Assembly: GCA_021904315.1 (NCBI GenBank)
Contig: CM038911.1
Coordinates: forward strand, 2,234,501-2,298,500
Direction of reading: 5' to 3'
Source of the DNA: Sphagnum magellanicum
Taxonomy: Eukaryota; Streptophyta; Sphagnopsida; Sphagnales; Sphagnaceae
Length of the DNA stretch: 64,000 nucleotides
This document shows positions 1 through 12,006 of this stretch, piece by piece. Made by a program: the position numbers and the translations under genes. Under the pieces are notes generated by a model. That model was not told the DNA's origin. It was given only the letters and a program-made list of their open reading frames with translations, and searched no databases. Position 1 is the first letter of the stretch. Every line of letters starts with the position of its first letter.

Positions 1-2563
1 TAGTCTATTTTCTTGTACCAACTTGTCCTTGGTGGTTTTTGGAAACCATATAATGTTTTATTCAACTTACAAATTTCGATATTGAATTTTCCATGTTTAA
101 AGCCTAACAATGGTTCCATGAAAACATTTCCTTTTAAATCACCATTAAGGAAACTAGTATTTATATCTAGGTATGATATTTTCCAATTGTTTTTAGCCAC
201 AAGAAAAGTGATGGCTCTTGTAAATGTCCACTTTGTTACTAGTGTGAAAGGTCCCTATAATCCACCATTTTTTTATGTTCAAAACTTCTAATGATTAGCC
301 TAGCTTTGAACTTGGGTCTTGCCCTTTTGTCCTTGGTTTAATTTTAAATATCCATTTTGTATGTTTTGGTTGTTTCAATGCAAAAGGTAAATCCACCAAT
401 GACCATGTCTAATTTTTTTTCTATCAAACCCATTTTTTCAAACATTTTCTCATTCCATTTTTAGTATTTTATTGCATCATGAAACTTAATATAAATGAAC
501 CATATTGTGTGGATTCTCAAATATCTATTACATTCAAAAAAAATCTTTGTACTTATGTGGAAAAGTTATGTTGTGAATAGATTTCTTGGGAGGTGAACTT
601 TCACCTAGCAAGATTGTATTCAATGAAAATGTTTGTTTGTAGCATTATTGTCAATTAAATATTTGAAATGTGGATTGACAATTTTTTAAAAATTATTGAC
701 ATTTGTGGTTATTTTTGGATAGGAATTTGGTGAAATTAGTTGGTGATCATCTTTAAATGGCTGGTTTTTTGGCAAATCTAGAGGTTTCATTGATAAATCT
801 CTTCCTTTAGTCTTGACAATTCTACCATTGAATGAACTTGGGCTCTTCCATTTGCAAGAACCACAAAAGTCCATTTGTTAACAATGCTTGGATCAAGATG
901 AACATATCTTGATGTGATGATTTTTTTAGTAGACCATAACATCGAGAACCATGAGTTTGATCATTAAACCCCACCATTCATGACACATTCATGACTTTCA
1001 AATTGAAATTTGTTTTATAATTGTTTTAAAATGTTTACAACTTAAGCACAATATCCAAAAGTTCAAACATGGACCAAGTTTGGTTTATTACTTGAATACA
1101 TCTTCTTTAGAGTGCAACCATTATTGTATGTGCAAGTACATAGATGATCAAGGAGGTAGCACATAGTTTTGACTACCTTGCCCCAAAGGTCTGATGGAGT
1201 TTAATTTTTGAACACCAGCTTATGTGCAATTCCATGAATGATCGATTATGCCATTTGGAACAACCATTTTGTTCTACAATACAACTTTCAATAGTTTCAT
1301 GCTGAATTATATTCAATCTACAATATTCTTCAAAGTCTCTAAAATTTTATTCTTTGCCTTCATCATTCTTTAAAGCTTTTAATCAATAGCCACTTTCATT
1401 TTCAACTAATCTTTGAAAGATTTTGAATTTATTGAAAACTTCATCTTTTCTATGGAAAAAACACCCAACATTTTCGAGTGTGATCATCCACCAATGTCAT
1501 CATGAAGTAAAAATGTCCTTGAAATGTTGGAGTTGGAAGGGGTTGACACAGATATGTGTGGATTAAATCAGTTTGTTTTCTAAACATTGCAAAACAGGTC
1601 TTGAAGTTTTCTGGAACATGTTTGGCTTATGGGCGTGCTTGACTAGAGGTAGTTGAGGAACACCAATGGTATGGTGTTTATTAATCATGGCATGCAATTG
1701 CTAATAGTTGGCATGCCCCATGCATTGATGCCACAACTAGTGCACATTGTCATTTTCTATTACATTTAAATTATTCTAGAGCACTACAATCATGGGCTAC
1801 ATGCATCTAGCTTATACAACTTGTTAATATTTTTTATTACCATTGGTTAGTATGACTTTGGGATTTATTTGTTGATTATGATACGTTGATTTGAATTCAA
1901 CAAATGATAACCTTTATTTATAAGATAACTACGTAATAGAATGTTTTTTTGAAAAAAATGAACATATAAAGCTTCAAGAATTGTTGTTATTTTACCATTT
2001 GGCAAGGTTAAGTTCACATTACCTTCCACAATAATCGGATGGTGTCCTTCATCAACTATTATTACCATAAAAAAATATTTTCCTTCTTGACCTTGTTTAA
2101 CAATTTTAAAAATTGGTGAAAGTTTTGCTAGTTCCTATATCTAAATATAAGATGGAGGACTTTTCTTAGGTGAAATTCAGATTGGATAAACAAGTTTTTA
2201 TAATATGTGTATCAATTTCATCTAAGATTTCTTTTTCAATGTCACTATCTTTGTTAGCTCAATCTATGGTTTCAAAATTTATAACATGTGCATAAACATG
2301 TTTGTTTCAAGCCTTGTATTTAACCAACTTTTGTTCATACTCTTTAAGCTTATCCTCTAGATGCTACAAGGGGTACTCCTTTTCCCAATGGCTTCCATCA
2401 TGACAATGGCTACAAGTTTTGGTTAAACTTTGAGAAAATTTTGCTCCTTGGTACAAGAGGATGTGCTTGGTGTGAAGTGCTTAAAGAGAGTGAAATTTTT
2501 TGTTCCATCACTTTTCAATGCTTTGTACCATTGGCAAAAGCCCAATATTAGGTTCTAATACCA
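1..2563 (-). mobile_element. Ty1/copia LTR retrotransposon fossil, partial (cut by window edge)
   Basis: The minus strand reads as decayed copia pol. A reverse-transcriptase stretch lies at about 60-420, with the family's usual wording around the conserved LDxxxxFLNGDL box. The integrase region lies higher up, and a protease/integrase-boundary stretch at 1865-2068 carries the typical LPNGK...LYV wording. Order and orientation fit a minus-strand copia element whose 3' part lies beyond the left edge. A primer-binding-like site at 2551-2563 marks the 5' end of the internal region. It is old and has many breaks. The family assignment rests on reading the RT and integrase wording by eye. Confidence 0.7.
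2551..2563 (-). other. Primer-binding-site-like sequence of the copia fossil
   Basis: On the minus strand this reads TGGTATTAGAACC, close to the TGGTATCAGAGC complement of initiator-Met tRNA used by plant copia elements. An LTR would begin at 2564 on the plus strand, where the bases TG follow directly. The outer end of that LTR was not located. Confidence 0.5.
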
Positions 2564-3780
2564 TGAAAGAAAAAAAAACATGTTACAAAAACTCCAAACT
2601 GAGCTTGAACAATTGCAAAATAGTCACCACAAGTTAGTGATTAAGTACACAACAAAAAAAACTAATATTAATCTAGAGGTGGCCTTAATAATACTAACAT
2701 AGAAAAAACATGCAACTTGAATTTCTTGGAATGAGTTATGTTCTAACTAACCTTATCTATATTATCTACCTATTTTATGCTTTACCTAACTAGTATTATT
2801 ACTTGTTTCACAACATTTTTTGAAGTATTCTAATCAAAGGTTCAAAAGTTCTTGAAACTAGATTTGGATCTAGTTTGTGAAATTGCCTTTTGCTGAAATT
2901 AAAATTCAAACCCAAATTCCCTTTTTGATCTATTTAAAAAGAGGTCCAAGTTCTTTAGTTATATAAATTAAAAGTTTTTAACAATGCCAAAACTAATCCT
3001 TGTTGTTTATGTTGACAATTCAGCTTTAGGGAAACCTTATGAAATAAATTGTGGTCGTGTGGGGTAGTGAAGTAATATCTAGGTGGTACCCCATTTGCTA
3101 TTTCTCCTCACCCAAACAACAAACAAATCAAATCAACCGTTGCCATTCCAAAATAAAAATAAAATGGGCTTCTTCAGTACCTATTTCATTGGTTATAAGG
3201 ATTTGTTTTCTTCCCCAATTTTCTCACAATTTTCTCCTACATTAAATACACCCCTCCATGAACATGGGTACCTCTTTTAGGCAAGTTAATTGATCTTAGT
3301 TGGGTGCAATGTAAATGAAACCAAACTTGATTTCAAAACAAATTAGGCTTTAATTTTTTTTTGAAGACTTGAAAATTGAAAGTTTTATCAATCCAAATTC
3401 TCAAAACCACACTAGAATTTCTATGAAAAAACCCTGACCAAAAAAAAAAAAAAAAAAACTGAAGATTCTTTTCAAAATCAAGAACCAAACAACACCAATA
3501 ATGGCCAGTGTTGTAGATATATCAATGGAACTCTCTTACATAAATTGATAGGGGTCCTAATATCAAAAGAACCAACTTGCCTCATAGGGACCTAAGGCCA
3601 TAACTACCTCATACTAATACATGCCCAATATGAATTTAAAAAAAAAATTGACACAAGTATTTGCCTAGTATAAACTTTTAAATTATTTTAAAATTTTAAA
3701 ATTAAAATTAAAATTAATTATTATAAATATATTTTAAAAAACCTGTACAAGCTTCATAGCAGGGCCATACAATCCTCAAT
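2564..3780. other. Intergenic DNA, probably including the remains of a copia LTR
   Basis: This stretch follows the primer-binding-like site and should begin with the element's 5' LTR, but I could not find the outer LTR boundary. The rest is AT-rich with poly-A runs (for example about 3438-3460). I see no gene. Short reading frames at 3051-3280 have no recognisable content. Confidence 0.4.
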
Positions 3781-3819
3781 ATTAGGTGTATATCTGCCTC
3801 ATACCAATCAATAACCAAG

Positions 3820-3975
3820 CTGAAGCCCTAATGCCAGTACCCGGCTGGTATTTGAAAAAAGATGTGATACCAGTACCAGGCTGGTATGAAAATTCAAAAA
3901 AAAAGATTGGATACCAGTGCGAGCTGAAATGTTCAAAAGTAGATACCCGCCCAGTACCGGTAATGACCATGGGAG
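3820..3975. repeat. Imperfect short repeats built on GTACC...GGCTGGTAT
   Basis: About three degenerate units of roughly 40-45 bp share the core CCAGTACC(A/C)GGCTGGTAT. The unit contains a short inverted match (ATACCAG/CTGGTAT), so it could fold. No gene is supported here. Confidence 0.45.
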
Positions 3976-4318
3976 GAGGACCGGAGGATGTGCAATTAGG
4001 GAATGAGTAAATGACCGGAAGGAGGACTCAGCCCCAGTGGGCGCTTTGGGTAATGGTCATTATGTGACATAATTGGCTTTCAGGAGATATTCTGACATCG
4101 TAATCAGTTTTGGCGTTTTTTTTTTTCAGGTACATTTTAGATTCGTTTTCCCACGTGGAAACAGCTTTTCATCTGTTAGTTCCACTTTGGATTTTCTCCA
4201 GTTTTGGTGTGTTTTTTCTGGTACCTTGCGAGGATTTTTCCTTGTTTTGCCTTGTTGGGACAGATTGTCATCTAGCCAGTTCCTTCACTTGTGTTGTGGA
4301 TTGCCGGTGGGGAACACT

Positions 4319-4438
4319 GTAGTTATGTGAATCAATGGTGGGGATCAATGTAATGATGTGAATCAATGGTGGGGATCAATGTAATTATGTGAATCAATGG
4401 TGGGGATCATTGTAATTATGTGAATCTATGGTGAGGAA
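4319..4438 (+). repeat. 31-bp minisatellite, about 3.8 units
   Basis: Units start at 4319, 4350, 4381 and 4412 and share the core TGTGAATCAATGGTGGGGAT. The first three units differ at only a few positions and the fourth is partial and more diverged. Confidence 0.85.
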
Positions 4439-4519
4439 CACCAGATATTCTTCAGAACTTTTGAACTATTTGTGATAGAGCTCTGGATATTCTATATGTG
4501 GGCTGCAAATTTCACCCCA

Positions 4520-4775
4520 TTTTTTTTTTTCTTTTTGGCGAATTTTTTCCACTTAGTGACCCAAAAAAATCCACTGCAACTCATACAAATGACTTTTGTC
4601 CCAAAAAAAACGAGGAATTTTTTTTTCTAAAATCGCCATATTTTAGACAAATAGGTTCCAAGAGGTCCCCCTCCCAAATAACAGGATTCTTAAAATTTTC
4701 TACTTTCCTCTTGTACCCACAGCCAAATTTGGCTAATTCCTCTTGTGAATGATGGCTAGTGTGGTTACATCACAA
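4520..4775 (+). repeat. Dispersed repeat family, copy A
   Basis: It begins near GGCGAATTTT and ends near GGTTACATCACAAAA. Between these it shares landmarks with 42845-43105: a CAAATGATTTT-like stretch, GGATTCT, CTACTTTC, AGCCA...TTGGCTAA and the terminal TACATCACAAAA. Divergence is considerable, so the copies are old. The element type is unknown. Confidence 0.55.
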
Positions 4776-5585
4776 AATGAAATAAAATTCATAAAATAAA
4801 ATTTATTTAAAATATTTTTAATGTAATTTTTAAATAAATAAATTTAAAAATGATAAATTTATTTATTGAAAATTGTATTATTTTAAAAATAAAACCTGGT
4901 CCCACTGGCAATGCATTTGAAAGAGCAGGTGATTCAAAGAACCCTGGGGTGAAAGCGTAGAATCTCTCCTCATTGCCACTTTAAGGTATATGCAATTGGT
5001 ATATGCAATAGATACTATAACTTAATGTGAAGGTGGTAAAAAGGTGGTACCTATGTACCTCTCGAATGACCTAGTTTCTACAGCAAAGAAGAAGCAGCCC
5101 CAGAAGAAACAAAAAAGAAAAGGAAAAGGAAAAGAAAAAGAAGAACGAATGAATAAATGGATGGGTCGATAGATAGATGAATGGGTTATGAATGTGTGTT
5201 GGATGAATGTGTGGATGGATGTTTCTGTGTAAAAGGGCGCAAACGAACAATTGCAGTTGCGTCTCATCCCTACACTTTTGCCTCGTCCTCCAGGATTCGA
5301 TGGCGCTCTCCTTGCAAGCCTTTCGGAGGGAAGGAGATGGTGGAGGTGGATGGAGGGGAGTGTTAGCAAGAGATAGAATTCTTTCTAGCTTCTGGGCTAT
5401 TCGGCTTCAATTCTTTTCTTGTTGGTGATGTTATTGTGGACATCGGTGAATAGCAAGAGTTTGGGAGCTTAATTAGTTTTGTCTTCTAGGTTTGGTGTGG
5501 CATGCATGGGGCTCAGGATGGGTAGGGGGAGTGATGGAGATGCTGGAGCTTGCGACACTGTTGAAGTGTTGAGAATGGATTCTTT
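4776..5585 (+). promoter_or_regulatory. Upstream region of the plastid phosphate transporter gene
   Basis: AT-rich DNA to about 4900, then a purine-rich stretch (about 5095-5165) and GATA/GATG simple-sequence DNA (about 5140-5225). This region probably holds the promoter and 5' UTR of the gene starting downstream. I could not place a TATA box or transcription start with confidence. Several overlapping open frames (5022-5428) have no recognisable product and were not called. Confidence 0.4.
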
Positions 5586-5657
5586 TTGAAGTGGTGGAAG
5601 GAGAAAAAGAGAAGAAATTCGCGGGAAAGGGTTTTTTTTTTTTTTTGCTTAAGCAAT

Positions 5658-7954
5658 ATGTTGAAGTTAGGACGTAGCTGCCGTAGCTCCCTTGAAGCAG
5701 TAGCAACAGACCATGGTCTTCTTCTTTCAAGGCCCGCGTGGGGCCGATTGCACAGGAGAAGCTTTTGCTGGCATGTTCCTGCTGTGGCTCGCACTGATAC
5801 AAATCCGTCGATATCATCAAGATGCATGCAGCAGCCATGGCACATCAGCAGCAGGAGTGGCAGACCCAGGCTAACCTTGAGCTTACCGAAGTGTGGCAAT
5901 GAGCAGGATTCAAACACCTCGGTGTGCAGTGCATCTTTAGCAGATGCGGGAGAGTTTCACGAAGAGATAGAAAGTTTCCAGAGGTTGAAAACAGTGAAGA
6001 AAGTTTCAGAAAGCAAAGGGATGGATGGTATGGCAGAAGCCTTTCATATTACTCCCCGCCTTGCAGTTGGGATCACTGCAGCGATAGGTTTAGCAGCTCT
6101 CGTGCTACCCATGTACATGCCATCTTCAGTACCAGGGATGGTATTTAAGACCAGGGCCTTGTCATATATAACCTTGCTGTTTGGCTTCTACATGGCCTGG
6201 AACATTGGGGCAAATGATGTTGCAAATGCAATGGGTACTTCAGTGGGATCTGGAGCCCTGTCACTACGACAAGCTGTGCTTACAGCAGCAGTGTTGGAAT
6301 TCTCGGGAGCTTTCATGGTCGGCTCCCATGTGAGCCACACTATGCAATCAGGAATTTTGACTGCTGGTATTTTCAATGGCAAGGATTCTTTGCTGTTTTG
6401 TGGGATGCTCTCTTCTCTTGGAGCTGCTGGAACTTGGCTCCAGGTGTGCAATTTTCCTTCTGGATTTCTTTTTAGGGTTTTCCCCCAAACTTGTTACATG
6501 TTTTTCAACATACCACTATCATTTGCCAGATTTTGACTTGTAGAAATTGGGATGGATTAGAGACATAGGTTTTCTGGCTAGATTGCAATCAGGTAGATTT
6601 TGCTTTCCAACAAGGTGATGGGTGAAGAACACATTATGATGCTGTCAAATCATTCAGCAATGCAAAGGTTGTCAATACAAATGTGTGGAGTTGCAGGTAG
6701 CGTCATATTTTGGATGGCCTGTATCAACGACGCATTGTATCATAGGAGCAATGGTGGGCTTTGGCCTCATCTATGGTGGAATTGGGGCAGTCTATTGGAA
6801 GTCTTTAGCACGTGTTGTTGCATCCTGGGTTGTGTCCCCAGTTTTAGGAGCGGTTGTTGCATTTGTGGTCTATAAGTGTATCCGAACGGTATGTATCTAT
6901 CTCTTTCAAAGTATTTTTTATTGTCTATTGAATGATTGTCAATTTTTGTCAGTTCATATTGGTCTGTTTATTTTATTTGTAGACTCGTGGAAGTTGCTGC
7001 TGCATGATGTTGTCATGACATTCTCAGCTCAGATGGGGTGCCACCACTCTGAAAGTTTTGTCTGGCAAACGGAGAAGATGGGAAGGCTGACATGAGGAGG
7101 GATGTTTTGGTGGGAAGCAGTTTGTGTATAGTGCACCTAATCCAGGGCAAGCAGCAGCAACAGCAGCACCCATAGCAGTGTTCTTGGGTGCAGCAGCATT
7201 GTCTTTCACAGTGTTTCCTTCAAAAGCGAGCATTGGTATGGCAGCAGCACAAGCACTGGGGTTTGGGTTTCTAGCTGCAATTGTCATCAATATAGTCATC
7301 CGTCGCCAGCTTGGTGACTTGTTAGGCTTATTCAGCGAACTGCCTGCTGAGGGCCAAGTGGATGAGAAAGCATCCAAGCAGCCAGTGAAATTCATGGGCA
7401 AAGTGGAAGGACCAAAAGGCACTCAGCTGCGCATTGTTTATAGTGTGTTTGGCTATTTGCAGGTCCTGTCTGCATGTTTCATGTCATTTGCACATGGTGC
7501 AAATGACGTGGCAAATGCTATTGGACCCATTTCTGCAGCCTTAGCCATTTTGCATGGGACAGGTCTCAACACAGGTGCTCAGCCAAGCATGCCAATTGAT
7601 GTGCTGGCTTGGGGTGGTTTTGGGATTGTGGCTGGCTTGCTGGTCTGGGGTTACCGTGTTATAGCCACCATAGGCGAAAAGATTACAGAGTTAACTCCAA
7701 CACGTGGCTTTGCAGCTGAGTTTGCTGCTGCTACTGTGGTTGTACTGGCTTCACGAATGGGTCTGCCTATCTCTGCCACACATACATTGGTCGGGGCTGT
7801 GATGGGTGTTGGCTTTGCTCGGGGGCTTAACAGTGTCCGGGGTGAAGTGGTTCGAGAAATTGTGGCCTCATGGATGGTCACCATTCCAGTTGGTGCTTTC
7901 CTATCTGTAGTCTACACCTTCATTCTTATAAGGCTCATTCCTTCTATAGTTTAA
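5658..7954 (+). CDS. PHT2;1: Plastid inorganic phosphate transporter, PiT family, PHT2;1-like (3 exons)
   Basis: A Na+/H+-coupled phosphate transporter of the PiT family; the plant PHT2;1 type sits in the chloroplast inner envelope. Exons are 5658-6443, 6697-6888 and 7121-7954. Both introns have GT-AG ends and phase 0, and the product is 603 residues (Arabidopsis PHT2;1 is about 587). The duplicated PiT signature GANDVANA appears at about residues 184-191 and 452-459, each within hydrophobic membrane segments, separated by a hydrophilic loop encoded early in exon 3. Exon 3 opens with the family wording FVYSAPNPGQAA. I chose the ATG at 5658 because it begins a Ser/Arg-rich, acid-poor leader like a chloroplast transit peptide. 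An in-frame ATG at 5586 would add 24 residues, including a run of phenylalanines encoded by a poly-T tract, and looks non-coding. The frame is intact throughout. Confidence 0.93.
6444..6696 (+). other. Intron 1 of the PHT2;1-like gene
   Basis: Bounded by CAG|GTGTGC and TTGCAG|GTAGCG. Splicing joins ...TWLQ to VASYFGWP without a frame change, matching the PiT family reading. Confidence 0.9.
6889..7120 (+). other. Intron 2 of the PHT2;1-like gene
   Basis: Bounded by ACG|GTATGT and AAGCAG|TTTGTG. Splicing joins ...YKCIRT to FVYSAPNPG in phase 0. Confidence 0.9.
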
Positions 7955-9746
7955 GCAACACCTGACATCTGCACACGACAGAGCATACCCCTGCAGTTTT
8001 TAGGTGAATCTCTTACATTTGCAGCAAACCAGCTATGAGTTGTATTTCTCAGAAGACACAGTCAAAATAGCTTCATGATTCTAAGGGATGTGCCTCCATT
8101 GAGGCGTACCTGTATACCATGAAGCTGAGCTTCTGGATGTAACACATGGTTCTGGAAATAGTTATATCTGCAATATTATAAGAGGGAAGATCAACTTGTC
8201 AGTCAGTGCCAAGATGTACTGTGAAATACATTCTGGTTTACACAGAGCAAAATTGAAGTATTGTGACTGCCAGGGAGCTCTTTGAACAGTTCATCACAAA
8301 GTCGTTGCTGGAAGATACATGTTCACCTTACTTGACCTTGCACATGGTCAATGGAGAGCAGTGCAATTGTGCCTTTCTTGCAATAATGTAGTTGAGGACA
8401 AGACATCCATGGAACCTTGGCAACTCTAGTGTAGTACCCTGGAGATTATGAATTGTGTGGACCGGTACTCACATTACTGACACAAGTGACATTGTGAACT
8501 GCACCAATCAGCATCAGTAAGCTTCCACAACTTCTGCATGTGGGATTCCTCTCCTATTCAATGGTGCCAGGCTTCTAGAGGCTGGACTTGAATTTCTTGC
8601 TGATTAGCGACCTTGACTGCAAAGCAACCCGAGGAAAGCAAAAGAAGCAGACACCTGCCACAGTCTACATAGACTTGTCTTTTACTCCCATACCCCGATT
8701 TGTGCAATCTCCAGGTCTTCAGGGAAGTCAGCCTGAGGCTAAGGTACATCATTAACTTATCCATATATGTATTGATTTCTACACGAAACTGGTAACATGT
8801 GTGTCATAGTATTCAAACCAAACTTATGGTGGAGAGAATGCCAACCTCTTCACAATAGGCATGTACCATACATCTACCTTGGATCTCAACACCACTTGGT
8901 GCCTTCAATACTGGGGGTCTGTTCCCTCTTAAAACATGAAAACAATTACTATTGTTGTGGTAATCAACAAGAAAGCTTGTGATTCTTCATATGGAAGTGC
9001 CCAAAGCATTTTTTCCCAAACCAAACATAAATTGAGATGTCTACAAAAAGAGCATGCACTTTGCAATGGTGTGGCATGCTTTCAATGTCATATGGTCCAC
9101 ATTAGAAGCATAGAGGGAAAACAGCTACAATGGACACTATGCAATTCCAAATCAAACGTTCACATGGTTTTACAATATTATTTGTAGTTCAAACTTCATG
9201 GACAATGACATCCTTTTCTGCGATGGTAATGGAGGTAGAATTATTGCTCAGTGAGGATGGATGGTGGTAATGTAGAAGGAAATGGCACCCAACATTGGAG
9301 CGTTGTCCTTGTCCAGTAATCTAGAAATCACAAATGGAAGGTAATACCTTAATGCATGCCCTGTCAATCCAATGATGTAAATCATAGTTAATATCACCAC
9401 TTACATCTCCTCCTTTGATTGTGTCAGAGGATTATTGTAACGTATTCATTTTATGTAAGATTTGGTTCATGGTCAGAACTCAGTTTAGTGTGAACAGGAT
9501 TCTAGTTTTTTTTGTGTGTTTTGCAAGGTTTATCTGCAAGGTGTGACTTTGGAGTCTCATCTTTTGTGCTATGAGATTTTAGAGCACACCAAGAAAGTAG
9601 GTCTGGTTGACGTCAAGTTTGTGATTTCTTTACGTTCATTTGATTTTGAATTCCTGCAATTTACAAGTGAGTACATTTTATAACTCAAAAGATGAAATTC
9701 CTGCACACAGGGGAGAAGCAAGAGGTTTGGTTGATTTGTGTGCATG
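7955..9746 (+). other. 3' UTR and intergenic DNA downstream of the phosphate transporter
   Basis: The first few hundred bases after the stop are probably 3' UTR. The rest has no long open frame with recognisable content on either strand. Short frames near 8558-9187 look accidental. Confidence 0.4.
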
Positions 9747-9758
9747 TGACTTTGTTAG
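9747..9758. repeat. Target site duplication of the SINE, left copy
   Basis: TGACTTTGTTAG, identical to 9887-9898 on the other side of the SINE. Confidence 0.85.
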
Positions 9759-9886
9759 GCTTTCTTTTGTTTTTGGAACACAACAGCACACCCAATTCAC
9801 CTGCACACCAGTGGGTTTGACCCAGAACCATTTGTGACGTCCCAAGGTCCCAGACAGGGGCTATACCACTGAGCCATCACCCCAGA
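9759..9886 (-). mobile_element. tRNA-derived SINE, apparently full length
   Basis: On the minus strand it opens GGGGTGATGGCTCAGTGG. An internal RNA polymerase III A box (TGGCTCAGTGG, 9866-9876) and B box (GGGTCAAACCC, 9815-9825) are separated by 40 bp, as in tRNA genes and tRNA-derived SINEs. The 3' end is an A-rich tail (CCAAAAACAAAAGAAAGC). It is flanked by a perfect 12-bp direct duplication, TGACTTTGTTAG, at 9747-9758 and 9887-9898. The clean duplication suggests fairly recent insertion. It lies between the phosphate transporter and the complex I-like gene. Confidence 0.85.
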
Positions 9887-9898
9887 TGACTTTGTTAG
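9887..9898. repeat. Target site duplication of the SINE, right copy
   Basis: TGACTTTGTTAG, identical to 9747-9758. Confidence 0.85.
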
Positions 9899-11533
9899 TT
9901 TTGATGGTGTTGGGTGCCAATCTAGTAACACATGACAACTGTCTTCACCACCGATGATGCTATATGTACAACTAGCTATCTTCCAAGAATTACAGAGGTC
10001 AATTCAATTAGCAGCCTTGTTGTTTTCAAGGCTTAAAAAATCCAACAAACATTATGATCAAATGGCCTCCCTAAAGCCAAAGTGTTCAATGTGATGATGG
10101 AAACCAGCTGCATTTTTTTGGGTGAATTTTTTAAGTGGGAACATTAAAGCTATGTAAGAAGACATGGATGACAGAAGCCCAAGGAAACCCAAGAAACATA
10201 CCTAGCCCATGAAACTGTGAGGAGGGTTGCAGAACAACCTGCATTTAAGGCACAGGCTCCCCACCCAAAAAGTCCATAAAAAAATTACACAACAGCTCCC
10301 TACATTGGAAACATACATAGCATCCTGTAAATGATGCCACAAGGAGCTCATTCCAGATTTCTCCATGCATCAAGAATGCTTGCAAAGAAGCAAGAAAGTC
10401 TCTTTGCATGTCTGGAGGGTAAAGCTTAGTCTCAAAATTAGCTGGTTGATCTTGGTCTGCTAGTTGCTATACTACATTCCATTTTCTTCTGCATGCTGCT
10501 GGTCTTCTCTCACAACCATGCTGTACCATTACAGCAAATAGTTGTAGGGAACTTCAAGAGTTCTTCCACATCTGTGAAGAGCATTTATTAGGGACTAAAA
10601 GAAATCTACTGCAGATGCAACACCTACTTTGAAGGATAGCTGCTTCTTCTTCACATGCTGGGGCCAGCAGTGCAGGCTCTGAAAACTTAAAAACTAATTC
10701 AGTCTTAAGGTGCAACCCTTTCCTGGCCCTTACTTTCAAATCCTCTCTACCTCCATGACATTCAGCACACAGAGAGAGCTCAGGCAGGCTAGACCTCCTG
10801 CTAAAATGGTCAATTTCCCCAGAAGTATAAACTGACATAATGCCTTTCCATCTGGATTGCCAAACTGGAATAAGGCTGAGAAGTGCCTCATCAGTTTGAA
10901 TAAACCCCAAGAAGTAATCTATAACATGTAAAGACTAGAGAACTTTAAATTAGCAGGACAAAGCAAGCAACTCATGTGCTACATGCCAGAATATGCACAA
11001 CTCTGTGAGGTCCTCAAGGAATAATATTGGAAGCTTGCCATGGAAACATCAAATAATTAACATTCCTAACATAATGACCAGAAAATATGAATGCTAGATT
11101 TGAAGGCAGACTGCTATAATTCTGCACTTCCTTATCATCAGAGATGAGCTGCAATGGTGAAAGTACCTAGTACAGAAATATGCCTCTCAAACTTTATTGA
11201 ATCCCAGACTCCAATCTAGTTAACCTAGAAAACAATACCATGAGCTTTCGACTAGTTCAAAGTCTAGGCATCCAGAAAATCAAAGCAAATCAATCCACTG
11301 TACTTGTGCCGATGCAGCAATTCATGAATTTCTGAGCTGCTGTTTTGGTTCTTCAAGCCTCCGGTACCCCACAGTAACAGGACACAGACGCCGAGTGGAA
11401 GCAACAACCCTAGGCCGCCTCAGTTTGCAATGATCCTAAAACCTACCACAAAAGTACCAAGCAGCAGCTACGATCCAAACCTGAGAGGCCTTCTCGAACT
11501 AGGTAGAACGCTTTCTTCAAATTAGAATAGAAC
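9899..11533 (-). other. Region 3' of the complex I-like gene
   Basis: GC content here is higher than in the transposon-rich DNA to the right. Part may be 3' UTR or a further exon of the minus-strand gene ending at 11534. A minus-strand open frame of 118 codons (10554-10910) has no family I recognise and no clear splice link, so it was not called. Confidence 0.35.
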
Positions 11534-11920
11534 TTACTTCACGTATCCATCGCCGGGAGTATCGTTGAGATGGCAAGCTTTCCCCATGATCCAGAGCTTT
11601 CCAGGCGTCGGGGGCAAACCCTCGACAACCTCAGCAACCAACGACGCAGGCTGAACAAATTCATCCGTCACCACGACATGCCGCCGACGATCACGAGGAT
11701 AGTACTTGATGTCATACACCCTGTCAGTCTGAGCGTGCGGCACTATCGCGCGCGCCGGAGCCGTGGCCGGTGCGAACTTCCTATAGTCCAATGCCAGGGG
11801 CTGCGATTCTACAAACTCCGGGCTTGCCGTTGGCCCCGTCACTTCCCATGGCTTCGTGATCTTCTTCAATAACGCCACCGCCCTACCGAGTAAATCCTTA
11901 GGCACAAGCTTGCTCGCCAT
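11534..11920 (-). CDS. Probable mitochondrial complex I subunit B14.5a / NDUFA7-like (128 aa)
   Basis: An intact 128-residue reading frame. The N-terminus is short and basic/hydrophobic (MASKLVPKDLLGRAVALLKK). The middle carries YYPRDRRR followed by a stretch of small and hydrophobic residues, which recalls the YYxxRDxRR...P core of NDUFA7 (B14.5a), an accessory subunit of NADH:ubiquinone oxidoreductase in the inner mitochondrial membrane. Plant members are about this length. GC content and codon use differ sharply from the AT-rich surroundings, as expected of a real exon. The ATG is the first in frame and lies just downstream of a pyrimidine-rich leader. The stop codon overlaps a strong splice-donor sequence, so a further exon or a 3' UTR intron is possible. 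The family assignment is from memory of the motif only. Confidence 0.62.
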   Translation of the reverse strand: MASKLVPKDLLGRAVALLKKITKPWEVTGPTASPEFVESQPLALDYRKFAPATAPARAIVPHAQTDRVYDIKYYPRDRRRHVVVTDEFVQPASLVAEVVEGLPPTPGKLWIMGKACHLNDTPGDGYVK

Positions 11921-12006
11921 CGTCCTCCTCCTCTTTGCCTTCCGCTCTTCTCAGTGCTCTGATTTCTCTCTTTCTCTCTAGCTACCGTCTCCTACTCTCC
12001 AGCAAA

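Noticed and set aside
13-291. 92-codon plus-strand open frame at the left edge
   Set aside because: It is the antisense of reverse-transcriptase sequence of the minus-strand copia fossil.
5022-5428. Overlapping open frames upstream of the phosphate transporter
   Set aside because: Frames on both strands overlap purine-rich and GATA-type simple sequence and have no recognisable domains.
10554-10910. 118-codon minus-strand open frame downstream of the complex I-like gene
   Set aside because: No recognisable domain, no supporting splice sites, and the next exon hypothesis cannot be tested by eye.
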